Assembly: GCA_029782225.1 (NCBI GenBank)
Contig: JAKOVF010000329.1
Span: 1 to 64,000, forward strand
Source of the DNA: Chloroflexota bacterium
GTDB taxonomy: Bacteria; Chloroflexota; Anaerolineae; Anaerolineales; Villigracilaceae
DNA: 64,000 nucleotides
Direction: 5' to 3'
In this document: positions 15,850-24,402 of the stretch, piece by piece
Layout: every line of letters begins with the position of its first letter
Position numbering within the stretch: the first letter of the stretch is position 1
The notes under the pieces: model-generated
The model's input: only the letters and a program-made list of their open reading frames with translations
Databases searched by the model: none
What the model was told of the DNA's origin: nothing
Translations under genes and position numbers: made by a program

Positions 15850-15911
15850 AGGCCACTCCTTCGAGGCCGATTATACGGCACAACACCCGGCCCTGGCTCC
15901 TCATTTTTTCC

Positions 15912-15941
15912 TTGACAAGAAACCGCGTCCGGTTCTATACT
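15912..15941 (+). promoter_or_regulatory. Outward-facing promoter at the right end of the element
   Basis: TTGACA (15912-15917), an 18-nt spacer and TATACT (15936-15941), pointing right through attR. It has no gene in front of it in the integrated state except the truncated tRNA half. In a circular form it would read across the joined att site into int at 6189. Confidence 0.7.
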
Positions 15942-16030
15942 GCGGCTTACGGGCAAACATCTTGCCCAATCCTAAATTTCAGCTTTGTGCAGTGTTTCCC
16001 AGGCAGGGGCCGCGTTACGCTTCGGCTCCC

Positions 16031-16076
<46 letters not shown>

Positions 16077-16085
16077 GAAACGATG

Positions 16086-16114
16086 AACAGCCTTCTATCG
16101 AGGGCTGTTTTTGT
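16086..16114 (+). terminator. Original host terminator of tRNA-Pro
   Basis: AACAGCC/GGCTGTT stem followed by TTTTG, just right of attR. Its place indicates the natural end of the tRNA transcription unit before the element inserted. Confidence 0.75.
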
Positions 16115-16158
16115 ACCAGGGTCGGATGTTTCTCCGCAAGGGAGATTTCGCGGCTCAA

Positions 16159-16177
16159 CAAATCCTGTCGCCCCGAC
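16159..16177 (+). repeat. Degenerate third copy of the tRNA 3' end
   Basis: 19 bases matching the end of the 45-bp repeat with one mismatch, about 80 bp outside attR. Possibly the scar of an older integration or a decayed tandem tRNA. Confidence 0.5.
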
Positions 16178-16230
16178 CAGATTAAGAACCAGGACCCTAA
16201 AGGTGCAAACCTTTAGAGTCTTTTTAAATA

Positions 16231-16587
16231 ATGTCCATCGAACCTTCCCCGCTGCCTCCTACCAACCAGCAATCGACTGTCAGTCTATCGTTCGGGATAT
16301 TAACCCTCCTGACGGTTTGCATGGGAATGGTTCCCATCCCGTTCACCGGTTTTGTGTGTTTCCCGGCAGGGATTCTCTCCGCACTGATTGCCTTGATCAG
16401 CGGCGTGATGTCTCTGAGTCAAATCCGCAGGCACGGCGAGCGCGGACGCGGGCTGGCTTGGACCGGGATCATCATCGGCGGTCTCACATTGATCGCGAGC
16501 CTGTGTGTTCTGCTTGTAATCGCCGGGCTGTTTTTCTGGCACTTAAAACTATTACCCATTCAACTCCCTGGCAATTATCAAATCTAG
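16231..16587 (+). CDS. DUF4190-like small membrane protein
   Basis: 118 aa. Two or three hydrophobic segments (about 20-62 and 75-105) flank SLSQIRRHGERGRGLAWTGIIIGG, the typical core of DUF4190 proteins. Function unknown. First host gene to the right of the element. Confidence 0.8.
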   Translation: MSIEPSPLPPTNQQSTVSLSFGILTLLTVCMGMVPIPFTGFVCFPAGILSALIALISGVMSLSQIRRHGERGRGLAWTGIIIGGLTLIASLCVLLVIAGLFFWHLKLLPIQLPGNYQI

Positions 16588-16641
16588 GTAATCTCACTTG
16601 TACCATGCCTTCTACAATAAATGGCAGAAAAGGCACGGTAC

Positions 16642-16670
16642 TTGCCAATCCTTCTCGTCTCGTGTATGCT
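16642..16670 (+). promoter_or_regulatory. Promoter of tRNA-Sec
   Basis: TTGCCA (16642-16647), a 17-nt spacer and TATGCT (16665-16670), 7 nt before the tRNA. A dyad GTACC...GGTAC surrounds the upstream region (about 16600-16640). Confidence 0.6.
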
Positions 16671-16677
16671 TGCGGGC

Positions 16678-16771
16678 GGGAGTGGTTAGGTCCCGGTGGG
16701 TCTCCTGGTCTTCAAAACCTGTGGCGGGTCGCGTTGCGGGCCGCGGTGGGTTCGACTCCCATCCACTCCCG
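16678..16771 (+). tRNA. selC: tRNA-Sec (anticodon TCA)
   Basis: About 94 nt: an 8-bp acceptor stem GGGAGTGG/CCACTCCC (tRNA-Sec has 8 instead of 7), anticodon loop CTTCAAA with TCA, a very long variable arm (GGCGGGTCGCGTTGCGGGCCGC), and T-arm GTGGG-TTCGACT-CCCAT. The anticodon stem CTGGT/ACCTG has one T-T mismatch. It reads UGA as selenocysteine, implying selA, selB, selD and selenoproteins elsewhere in the genome; none is in this window. Confidence 0.92.
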
Positions 16772-16788
16772 CCTTAACCAGTACTCAC

Positions 16789-16896
16789 TGTCATTGCGGG
16801 CCCGAAAGGCGAAGCAATCTTTGCTTAGACAGGGGATTGCTTCGTCGACCGACGGCCCTCCTCGCAATCCCGCCGAAAGCGGGCAGGGCAATGACA
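16789..16896. repeat. Intergenic inverted repeat, family A copy 2
   Basis: Same ends and inner arms as the copy at 3836: TGTCATTGC...GAAGCAATC...GATTGCTTC...GCAATGACA. Lies between tRNA-Sec and the M50 protease. Confidence 0.8.
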
Positions 16897-16918
16897 GGGT
16901 TGCAATAAAGGTATTCTA

Positions 16919-18103
16919 ATGACATTTCCTGAAACTGAAGTTCTCACTAATCTTGTCTCTCGTATCTTTCGCATTGATGACATCACAGCCAACCTTCCTG
17001 AAAAGGGGTACATCGCCCGCTATCGTGGACAGCTGCTGAGCGAGGACTCCGCCGCGGCCTATGACCAGCTGGCGGATTCGCTCAAGCCGTATAAGATCAC
17101 ACCTTTGTTCCGCCTGGAAAAAGGCGGACAGGTCATCTACCTTGCCCCGAGCCGACCTGAACCCAAAGATGGAAGGATGACGACCAACATCATCCTGTTT
17201 GCGCTGACCGTGGTCAGCGTAATGATGGCGGGCGTGGATATTCCGGTTGCGCTATGTTCAGATTTTATGGGAGCAATCCTATACCAGCTCAAGAACATCC
17301 TGACCGGCTGGCCGTTTGCGCTCAGTCTGCTGGGGATTCTGCTGGCGCATGAATTTGGTCACTACCTGATGAGCCGCCATCATAAGACGCAGGCAACTCT
17401 GCCTTATTTCATTCCATTCCCGCTTAGCCCGCTGGGGACGATGGGCGCGGCGATCATCATGCGCAGCATTCCAAAGAACAAGAGAATTTTGTTCGACATC
17501 GGCGTAGCGGGGCCGCTGGCAGGATTGGTGGTTGCCATTCCCGTCCTGTTTCTTGGACTTTTACTCTCCCAAGTGCGCCAGATTACCATGTCCCCGTGCG
17601 GGCTTTCGCTGGAGGGTAATTCGCTGCTGTATCTCTTTTCAAAGTATGTCGTCTTTCATCAGTTGCTTCCCGCGCCGACCACCGGCACCACGGATTTCCT
17701 TTACTGGCTGAAATACTTCTTCACCGGTCGCCCCTTCCCCATTGGCGGCATGGATGTGTTCATTCATCCGGTCGCGTTTGCAGGGTGGGCGGGGATCCTT
17801 GTCACGGCCTTGAACCTCATCCCCGCGGGGACGCTGGATGGCGGACACGTCGTCTATTCGTTCTTTGGCGATAAGGCGAAAAAAGCTTTCCCGTTCATTA
17901 TTGGCGTCATGGCAGTGCTTGGTCTCTTCTGGACCGGATGGTGGCTCTGGGCAGTATTGTTATTCTGGCTGGGACGCGTCCATGCTGAGCCGTTGGATCA
18001 GATCACGCAGCTGGACCCGACACGCCGCGCCGTTGCCGCGCTGGTCATTGTTATTTTCTTTTTGGTCTTCATGCCGGTCCCATTCAGCGCCCTTCTCCCA
18101 TGA
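16919..18103 (+). CDS. M50 (site-2 protease) family membrane zinc peptidase, EGY-like
   Basis: 394 aa. A soluble N-terminal part (1-95) is followed by about seven membrane segments. HEFGH near residue 143 is the zinc-binding motif; NLIPAGTLDGGH near 300 supplies the third ligand region. The N-terminal domain and PFPLSPLGTMGA resemble EGY1-like chloroplast and cyanobacterial proteases more than the CBS-containing M50 at 41573. It would cut membrane-embedded substrates. Its last 4 bases overlap the start of the lipoprotein gene. Confidence 0.88.
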   Translation: MTFPETEVLTNLVSRIFRIDDITANLPEKGYIARYRGQLLSEDSAAAYDQLADSLKPYKITPLFRLEKGGQVIYLAPSRPEPKDGRMTTNIILFALTVVSVMMAGVDIPVALCSDFMGAILYQLKNILTGWPFALSLLGILLAHEFGHYLMSRHHKTQATLPYFIPFPLSPLGTMGAAIIMRSIPKNKRILFDIGVAGPLAGLVVAIPVLFLGLLLSQVRQITMSPCGLSLEGNSLLYLFSKYVVFHQLLPAPTTGTTDFLYWLKYFFTGRPFPIGGMDVFIHPVAFAGWAGILVTALNLIPAGTLDGGHVVYSFFGDKAKKAFPFIIGVMAVLGLFWTGWWLWAVLLFWLGRVHAEPLDQITQLDPTRRAVAALVIVIFFLVFMPVPFSALLP

Positions 18104-19467
18104 AGAAAAGCCTCATCGCAGTCTGCATCGCTGCCCTGATCCTATCCGCTTGTGGCAAACTCACGGCAATAGAAACCCCCGCTCCCACACAGGTTGGTGG
18201 GAAAACTCCTCCGCCGATAGAAACCGTCGAAGCGACGAGCAGGATCGAGGTCCAGGCTGATGCGCTGAAGGGGCTGGAGATCAACGTCTGGCATCCATGG
18301 TTCGGCGTCGAGGCCAGTCTGTTCGAAGCGATGGTGGACGATTTCAATACGATCAATCAATGGGGTATCAAAGTCATTTCAAGCGGACAGGTCAATTTCA
18401 GTGCGATGTACGAGAATGTCACGCAGGCCCTTCCGATGAAGGATAAGCCAGACGTTGTGATCGCGCTGCCTGAGCACGCGCTGGGTTGGGACGCCGAAGG
18501 TGTGGTTGCTGACCTGACCCCCTACGTGGAAGATCCCGCTTATGGAATTGACCCGTCGGATTTCCCTTCCGTGTTTTGGACGCAGGACCAATCCGGCCAA
18601 CGGCGCGTTGCCATCCCTGCGCAGCGCACGGCCCGCTTCCTGTTGTGGAACGAAACGTGGGCCGGTGAACTTGGCTTTGATTCGCCTCCCGCCTCGGCAG
18701 ATGGTTTTCGCCAGCAGGCGTGCCGTGCGCATCAGACCATGCGGGCAGATCAAACTCCCAACAACGACGGGATGGGCGGCTGGATCGTGGACGCGCAACC
18801 GATGACTGACTACGCCTGGCTGCTTGCATTCCAGGGGGGTGTGCTCGAAGGCGATAGTTATCGCCTGCTCACGCCAAACAACATCAAGGCTGCTCAATTC
18901 CTGAAGAAGCTCATGGAAGATCAGTGCGCCTGGCAAAGCGGCGGCAACCCGTTCGAGGCTTTCGCAAATAGGGAGGCGCTGTTCATCACGGCCAGCCTCG
19001 AAGATTTTCCTGAGATCACGCGCCTGTTTGCAGCCGCGAAGAGTTCGGACAAATGGCGTGTGCTCCCTTTTCCGGGTGACGGATCCAATGTGTTCGTTGT
19101 CTATGGTTCGTCTTATGTAATGCTGGCCTCCACGCCTGAGGAACAACTGGCCTCATGGATCTTTATCCGCTGGATGCTCGATCCGCAACAGGATGCACGC
19201 TTCGTGCAGGCGACGGATATGTTTCCGCTTCGCACCTCGACCCAGGGCCTGCTCGCCGCCTATCAAAGCTCTCATCCCCAGTGGGCCGAGGCAATTAAGC
19301 TCCTGCCCGAGGGGCAATTGCAGCCGCAACTGGCCTCATGGCGGACAGTCAAAGTGATGCTCGGCGACGCCTTTACAGATATGTTCACTCGCACTGATCT
19401 CACTAGCGGACAGGTCGCAAAGGTGTTACAACAGATACAGGAGACCGCGCAGGAATTAAATAAATAA
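18100..19467 (+). CDS. Extracellular solute-binding lipoprotein (ABC type 1)
   Basis: 455 aa. Lipobox LSAC (residues about 14-17) after a signal peptide, a Pro/Thr-rich linker, then a sugar-binding-protein-like fold: LEINVWHPWFGVEAS, WIVDAQPMTDYAWLLAFQGG, ASWIFIRWMLDP. Family-1 proteins bind sugars outside the membrane. No permease or ATPase gene is next to it, so it is an orphan here. Coupled to the upstream protease through ATGA. Confidence 0.85.
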   Translation: MKKSLIAVCIAALILSACGKLTAIETPAPTQVGGKTPPPIETVEATSRIEVQADALKGLEINVWHPWFGVEASLFEAMVDDFNTINQWGIKVISSGQVNFSAMYENVTQALPMKDKPDVVIALPEHALGWDAEGVVADLTPYVEDPAYGIDPSDFPSVFWTQDQSGQRRVAIPAQRTARFLLWNETWAGELGFDSPPASADGFRQQACRAHQTMRADQTPNNDGMGGWIVDAQPMTDYAWLLAFQGGVLEGDSYRLLTPNNIKAAQFLKKLMEDQCAWQSGGNPFEAFANREALFITASLEDFPEITRLFAAAKSSDKWRVLPFPGDGSNVFVVYGSSYVMLASTPEEQLASWIFIRWMLDPQQDARFVQATDMFPLRTSTQGLLAAYQSSHPQWAEAIKLLPEGQLQPQLASWRTVKVMLGDAFTDMFTRTDLTSGQVAKVLQQIQETAQELNK

Positions 19468-19468
19468 C

Positions 19469-19517
19469 ACCCTCATCCCCAACCCTTCTCCCATCGGGAG
19501 AGGGTTAGCGTGAGGGC
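19469..19517. repeat. Palindromic intergenic repeat, family C
   Basis: ACCCTCATCCCCAACCC... / ...GGGTTAGCGTGAGGG with central CTCCC/GGGAG. Related segments are at 25560-25625 (between genes) and 57885-57942 (inside a gene). Confidence 0.65.
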
Positions 19518-19530
19518 GCAGGAGTTCAAC

Positions 19531-19761
19531 ATGCCCATCTACGAATATGTCTGTCTCGATTGCAAGAATGAGTTCGAAACCATCCGTTCGATGAAAGATG
19601 CTGACAAGCCAACGGAGTGCGAGAAGTGCGGAGGGCTGCACGTCAAGCGTAAGCTGGCTGTGATCTACGCCATGAGCGGCGGACATGCCGTTTCGGGCAC
19701 ATCAAACAGCTGCAACTGCGGTTCATGCAGGGGCGGGAATTGCGCAGGGTGCGGTTCATAA
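19531..19761 (+). CDS. FmdB-family zinc-ribbon protein
   Basis: 76 aa from the ATG at 19531 (GGAG six bases before it); an in-frame GTG at 19510 lies in the repeat. MPIYEYVCLDCKNEFE and CEKCGG form the CxxC...CxxC ribbon of FmdB-type putative regulatory proteins. A Cys/Gly-rich tail (CNCGSCRGGNCAGCGS) adds further metal-binding potential. Confidence 0.88.
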   Translation: MPIYEYVCLDCKNEFETIRSMKDADKPTECEKCGGLHVKRKLAVIYAMSGGHAVSGTSNSCNCGSCRGGNCAGCGS

Positions 19762-19773
19762 GAACACGTCAGA

Positions 19774-19807
19774 TAATACGGCAGTCCAACTGCCGCATTA
19801 TCTTTAA
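19774..19807 (+). terminator. Rho-independent terminator
   Basis: AGATAAT-CGGCAGT / ACTGCCG-ATTATCT stem followed by TTTAA; a long stem directly after the FmdB gene. Confidence 0.8.
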
Positions 19808-19818
19808 CAGCAGGCTGT

Positions 19819-20574
19819 ATGGCCCAGGGAACCGTTCGCTACACCCATCACCCGTTTCTGGTGGCTGCCCTCGCCCGGGACGCCTTGCTGGGACGCAAGC
19901 GATCCTTTCGTGAAGACGCGGCTGCTTTCGTCCGGCATCTCAACCCTCCTCTGCGTATTCTGGGAAAAGAGAATATTCCACAACAGGCGCCATGCATTGT
20001 CATGGCGAACCACTATTTTCGTCCCGGCTTTCAGGCATGGTGGATCGCGCTGGGCATCGCGGCCTGCATCCCGCTGGAGATGTACTGGGTCATGACCGGC
20101 GAACTGACGTTTCCTGGCAAATGGTATGCGTGGTTTGGTTCAGCTTTATCCAGATTCATCCTGGCAAGGATTGCCCGCACTTACTCATTTACCACCATGC
20201 CTCCCATGCCGCCGCGTCCGAAGGATGTCGCGGCCCGTGCTCGCGCCGTACGCGAAGTCGTGGAATGCGTGCGGGAGCGCAGGCCCATCCTCGGTATCAC
20301 GCCCGAAGGCGGAGACCAGCCCGGAGGACGGCTCACCATGCCGGCCTCTGGCTCAGGACGATTTGCCTTGCTCATATCAAATCCGCATATACCGATTGTC
20401 CCGGTAGGAGTGTATGAATCAGAAGAGGATTTTTGTCTGAGGTTTGGCGAGGCCTTTTGCCTGAGCGTCGCTGCGGATCTTCCGTCAGATGAGAAGGATA
20501 CGCTTGCTGCGCAAATGATGATGAGGAAGATTGCTGCATTGCTGCCAGAGAACTTGCGAGGAGAATTCGCATGA
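19819..20574 (+). CDS. PlsC-like acyltransferase family protein with altered catalytic motif
   Basis: 251 aa. The region around residues 50-200 follows the glycerolphosphate acyltransferase layout: NHYFRPGF in the place of the H-x4-D box, and LGITPEGGDQPGG for the E-G box. The aspartate of H-x4-D is missing (Gly at that position), so activity or mechanism may differ. Its stop overlaps the MFS transporter start (ATGA), which suggests a joint role in lipid modification or transport; the substrate is unknown. Confidence 0.7.
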   Translation: MAQGTVRYTHHPFLVAALARDALLGRKRSFREDAAAFVRHLNPPLRILGKENIPQQAPCIVMANHYFRPGFQAWWIALGIAACIPLEMYWVMTGELTFPGKWYAWFGSALSRFILARIARTYSFTTMPPMPPRPKDVAARARAVREVVECVRERRPILGITPEGGDQPGGRLTMPASGSGRFALLISNPHIPIVPVGVYESEEDFCLRFGEAFCLSVAADLPSDEKDTLAAQMMMRKIAALLPENLRGEFA

Positions 20575-21797
20575 AGAAGATCACATCGGTCCGGGGAATG
20601 ATCGTTTTGAATGCCTATTGGATCGGCCTCTCGTTCAAATGGAATGCCCTGCATCCGATCATTATCCCGGCGGTGCTGCTCAACTACGTTCCCGACGCGC
20701 AGAAGAATACCTATCTTGGCATCCTCACTTTCATTGGCCTGGTCATCGCGACTGTGGTACAGCCTCTCGCCGGCGCGGTCAGTGATAGATGGTCTTCTCG
20801 TTTTGGCAGGCGCAGGCCATTCATGGTGATCGCAACTCTATTTGACCTCGTGTTCTTGTCCGTGCTGGCGTGGGGCGGGGGATTGCTCTGGCTGTTCATC
20901 GGATATGTGGGACTGCAATTCAGCTCGAACATCGCGCACGGCCCGGCGCAGGGACTTCTGCCCGACCGTGTCGCGCCGGAAAAGGTCGGCATGGCCAGCG
21001 GACTCAAGACCTTTATGGATATGTTCTCGCTGATCATCGCCTCGCTTCTCGCGGGACGATTGCTGGATCCCGCTACGAATGACCCGACCCTCATCCTGAT
21101 CGTTTTGATGGCAGTGATCTGTATTGCAACTGCTGTTACGGTGATTTTTACGCCGGAGGAGCCAACTCATGAGAAAAAGCAAATTGACTGGGCAGGCCTC
21201 CGCGCTCAATTCAAAATCGACTTCCGTGCCAACACCTCCTACTGGTGGTTGATCGCCGAGCGCGGACTCTTCCTGCTTGGCATTTATGGTGTGCAGGCCT
21301 TTGCACAATACTATTTGCAGGATGTCATCCGTGTCCCGGATCCACCCAAACAGACCGGTGATCTCCTGGCAACTCTGACTCTCTCTTTGGTTGTCCTGGT
21401 CCTTATCGGCGGCTGGCTGGCAGATAAATTTGGCCCGAAGCGCCTGTTATATACAGCAAGCTTTGTCACTGCGGCAGGGATGCTACTCATGCTGCTCGCG
21501 CGTGATATGAGCGGATTGATGGCGTTCGGCAGCGTGCTCGGGGCGGGCATTGGTCTCTTCCTCACAGCAAACTGGGCGCTGGCGAATCAACTTGCGCCCG
21601 GTGAAGAAGCAGGGAAATATCTTGGCCTCACCAATCTTGCCACAGCTGGGTCGGGCGCTCTGGCGCGCCTCGAAGGTCCGGCGCTGGACTGGTTGAACGG
21701 CCTCTGGCCCGGCCAGTGGGTGGGATATACATCGCTTTTCATCTTCGGCGCGGCGTGCATGTTATTGAGTGTTCTGTTTTTGAGGAAGATACGGTAG
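20571..21797 (+). CDS. MFS transporter
   Basis: 408 aa, 11-12 membrane segments. GAVSDRWSSRFGRRRPFM after helix 2 is the MFS loop 2-3 motif, and GGWLADKFGPKRLLY repeats it in the second half. The run WNALHPIIIPAVL and the general pattern resemble SLC45/GPH-like sugar or drug transporters. Coupled to the acyltransferase-like gene. Confidence 0.85.
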   Translation: MKKITSVRGMIVLNAYWIGLSFKWNALHPIIIPAVLLNYVPDAQKNTYLGILTFIGLVIATVVQPLAGAVSDRWSSRFGRRRPFMVIATLFDLVFLSVLAWGGGLLWLFIGYVGLQFSSNIAHGPAQGLLPDRVAPEKVGMASGLKTFMDMFSLIIASLLAGRLLDPATNDPTLILIVLMAVICIATAVTVIFTPEEPTHEKKQIDWAGLRAQFKIDFRANTSYWWLIAERGLFLLGIYGVQAFAQYYLQDVIRVPDPPKQTGDLLATLTLSLVVLVLIGGWLADKFGPKRLLYTASFVTAAGMLLMLLARDMSGLMAFGSVLGAGIGLFLTANWALANQLAPGEEAGKYLGLTNLATAGSGALARLEGPALDWLNGLWPGQWVGYTSLFIFGAACMLLSVLFLRKIR

Positions 21798-21826
21798 GGG
21801 CGACCGCGACGGTCGCCCTTTGCAGT
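21795..21826 (+). terminator. Rho-independent terminator
   Basis: GGGCGACC/GGTCGCCC stem followed by TTTG; its left arm begins at the MFS stop codon. Confidence 0.75.
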
Positions 21827-21894
21827 GCCCGAACGCAGGGTAATCCCTGGATAAGGGCAAATATTGGATGAGGGCGAGCCCCATCCCTACGCTG

Positions 21895-21900
21895 TATAAT
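21895..21900 (+). promoter_or_regulatory. TATAAT box 6 nt before the yibE start codon
   Basis: With this spacing the transcript should begin at the A of the ATG at 21907. It is one of eight such arrangements in the window. Confidence 0.65.
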
Positions 21901-21906
21901 TATTTC

Positions 21907-23094
21907 ATGAAAAAATATTGGATTATTGTATTAATCCTGGCGGCGGCGGCCGCCTTTTTTGCATGGCCCTATTTCACAAATGTGAAGCTGCCTGAGACCG
22001 CCATCACCAGTTACGGCTCGGAGACTGTGCGTGCCGAAGTAGTCCAGATCACCGAGCAAGGCTCCATTGACCTGGGCGGCCATACACAGACCTATCAGAT
22101 CGCACGGGTGAAGATTCTCGAAGGTGAGTTCAAAGATGTGCCGATGGAAATTGACTACGGCAAACGTCAGATCCGTTCGGATGATTACCTGCTCTCGCCC
22201 GGCGACAAGGTCATCGTTTCGATCAGCACCACGCCGGATAACGTAGTCAACGCCTATTTTGTGGATTTTGTCCGCACCGGGCCGATTCTGTGGCTCACGA
22301 TCATCTTCGCCGCGGCCATCCTCGCCATCAGCGCCTGGAAGGGATTGCGAGCCCTGCTCAGCCTGGCCTTCAGCCTCTTTATCATCATTGCGTATATCAT
22401 TCCGCATATCCTCGCCGGGGAAGACCCACTTCAGGTCAGCATTATTGGTTCAGCTATCCTGCTGGGAGTCACGCTCTACCTCACTTATGGCTGGACGCTC
22501 AAGACGCACGCGGCTGTCGTAAGCATGATTCTTGTCCTGGTCCTCACGGGTTTGCTCTCCCTGATCTTTGTCTTGTTTACGCGCCTGAACGGCATGGGCG
22601 ACGAAAACGTGATGTTCCTGATGCAATCGATGACCACGCCGATCAATCTGCGCGGGCTTTTGCTCGGCGGGATGATCATCGGCGCCTTGGGCGTGCTGGA
22701 TGACCTTGTGACGACTCAAGCCGCAGCCGTGTTCGAACTCCACCATGCGAACCCAAATTTTGGCTTTCGCAGCCTATACAAATCGGCCATGCGCATCGGC
22801 CAGGACCATGTGGCTGCCACCGTCAACACCCTGGTTTTGGCCTATGCTGGAGCCTCCCTCCCGATGTTCCTGATGTTTTCTCTCGCCCGCGGGGACTATG
22901 GCTACCTCATCAATTTTTCATTTATTGCTGAGGAGGTCGTGCGGACACTGGTCGGGTCGCTGGGGCTGATCGCCGCTGTCCCTTTGACCACGGCAATCGC
23001 CATTCTCTTCGCTCTCAGGGCTGAGTCGCTGCTTAGGTGGGAGCAGATTCTCGGCCCGGAGGGAAGCGAGGAGGGGCATTCTCATGTTCATTAG
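21907..23094 (+). CDS. YibE/F-like membrane protein
   Basis: 395 aa from the ATG at 21907. One N-terminal helix, an extracytoplasmic beta-rich domain (about 30-125), then about seven helices with GALGVLDDLVTTQAAAVFELH and GQDHVAATVNTLVLAYAGASLP, the hallmarks of YibE/F proteins. Function is not established; a transport role has been suggested. No Shine-Dalgarno; probably leaderless. Confidence 0.85.
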   Translation: MKKYWIIVLILAAAAAFFAWPYFTNVKLPETAITSYGSETVRAEVVQITEQGSIDLGGHTQTYQIARVKILEGEFKDVPMEIDYGKRQIRSDDYLLSPGDKVIVSISTTPDNVVNAYFVDFVRTGPILWLTIIFAAAILAISAWKGLRALLSLAFSLFIIIAYIIPHILAGEDPLQVSIIGSAILLGVTLYLTYGWTLKTHAAVVSMILVLVLTGLLSLIFVLFTRLNGMGDENVMFLMQSMTTPINLRGLLLGGMIIGALGVLDDLVTTQAAAVFELHHANPNFGFRSLYKSAMRIGQDHVAATVNTLVLAYAGASLPMFLMFSLARGDYGYLINFSFIAEEVVRTLVGSLGLIAAVPLTTAIAILFALRAESLLRWEQILGPEGSEEGHSHVH

Positions 23095-23214
23095 TGCGTC
23101 GCACCTCACTCGATCCAAACTTTCCCGTTTTGTAAGGTGCGACGCACCCTCGTACAGTGCAACTTTCTGCCATTCCTGCCGTATAAGATAGTAGAAAGTC
23201 CACAAGGAGCACGC

Positions 23215-23817
23215 GTGAACGAAGAAATGGCCTGGGTGGTCCAGGCCCAGCAAGGCAGTGACGAGGCTTTCACTCGGCTCGTCGAAACCTATCAAACCCC
23301 TGTATATAACCTGTGCTATCGCATGTTGGGCGAGCCGGAATATGCTGAGGACGCTGCACAGGAGACCTTCCTGCGGGCGTTCCAGCATCTGCACCGCTAT
23401 GACCAAAAGCGACCGTTTGCGACGTGGCTTCTCTCGATTGCCGCGCATTACTGCATTGACCGTCTGCGCCGCCGCAAGTTTGCAATGTTCTCGATGGATG
23501 AGGAAGATGATGAAGGAAACTCGTTCGAATTGCCGGACCCCGATTCCCCCGACCCTGAAGCGGAATCGGTCAAAGGCGAAATCCAGGATCGGATCCAGGG
23601 CATGCTCAAGGACCTGGATGATACTGACAGGGCTGCAATCATTATGAGATATTGGTACGACTATTCCGAAGCGGAGATTGCCCAGTCTTTGCGCCTGACG
23701 GTAAGTGCGGTCAAGAGCCGCCTGCATCGTGCACGCAAAGAACTGGCCGGTTTGTGGCAAAACGAAGAAGCGCACGCTCAACCTAAAAGGAGGCCCCATG
23801 AATCACCGGCCTTTTGA
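23215..23817 (+). CDS. ECF-type RNA polymerase sigma factor
   Basis: 200 aa from the GTG at 23215, chosen because AAGGAG lies 5 nt before it. Sigma region 2 (DEAFTRLVETYQTPVYNLCYRMLG...AEDAAQETFLRAF) and region 4 (ADRAAIIM...YSEAEIAQSLRLTVSAVKSRLHRARKEL) are both clear. An acidic linker joins them. The anti-sigma gene overlaps its end by 20 nt. Confidence 0.92.
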   Translation: MNEEMAWVVQAQQGSDEAFTRLVETYQTPVYNLCYRMLGEPEYAEDAAQETFLRAFQHLHRYDQKRPFATWLLSIAAHYCIDRLRRRKFAMFSMDEEDDEGNSFELPDPDSPDPEAESVKGEIQDRIQGMLKDLDDTDRAAIIMRYWYDYSEAEIAQSLRLTVSAVKSRLHRARKELAGLWQNEEAHAQPKRRPHESPAF

Positions 23818-24328
23818 AGACTGGCTTTTGAATGAACAACGTCTCACACCCGCTGAAAAACGGGACCTGGACGAACATCTGCGGAGCTGCAAGGTTTGTG
23901 CCGCTCTGGCAGAGACCGGGCTGGAATTGCGCTCCGTGCGCAAGGTTTCTCCCGCGCCCGGTTTTACGGCGCGCTTCCAGCAGAGGTTGGCCGCGCAACG
24001 GATCGCGGAACGACGGCGCAAGCTGTGGGGCCTGATCGTGTTCCTGGTTGGCGGGTTAGGGCTCCTATTGTGGCTAACCTTACCCATTCTCCTGGCGCTG
24101 ATCAATTCGCCCGGCCAGTGGATCACGGTCCTGATCAGCTATTTTCTATTTGTCGTTACCTCTTTTGAAACCATGACCGACGTTTTGCTGGTATTTCTAA
24201 GAGTTGTGCCGGGGTTCATCCCCTCTTACATTTGGATGGTGCTCGTTTCAGCGTTGGCTGGCCTGGGCCTTTTATGGACGATATCCATCTGGCGGTTTAG
24301 CCGCTTTCCACGAATATCGCAACAGTAA
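23798..24328 (+). CDS. Zinc-finger anti-sigma factor
   Basis: 176 aa. DEHLRSCKVC near residues 26-35 is the H-x3-C-x2-C anti-sigma zinc motif. One helix near 67-90 and two or three more follow, placing the sensor in the membrane. AAAGGAGG precedes the ATG. It should hold the sigma factor encoded just upstream; the signal is unknown. Confidence 0.88.
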   Translation: MNHRPFEDWLLNEQRLTPAEKRDLDEHLRSCKVCAALAETGLELRSVRKVSPAPGFTARFQQRLAAQRIAERRRKLWGLIVFLVGGLGLLLWLTLPILLALINSPGQWITVLISYFLFVVTSFETMTDVLLVFLRVVPGFIPSYIWMVLVSALAGLGLLWTISIWRFSRFPRISQQ

Positions 24329-24402
24329 TTGGAAATGAGAAGTTGCGAAGTACCGCAGCCTCAATCAGTTTTCAAGGTAGCTGCGGCACAAGGAGTATCA
24401 CT

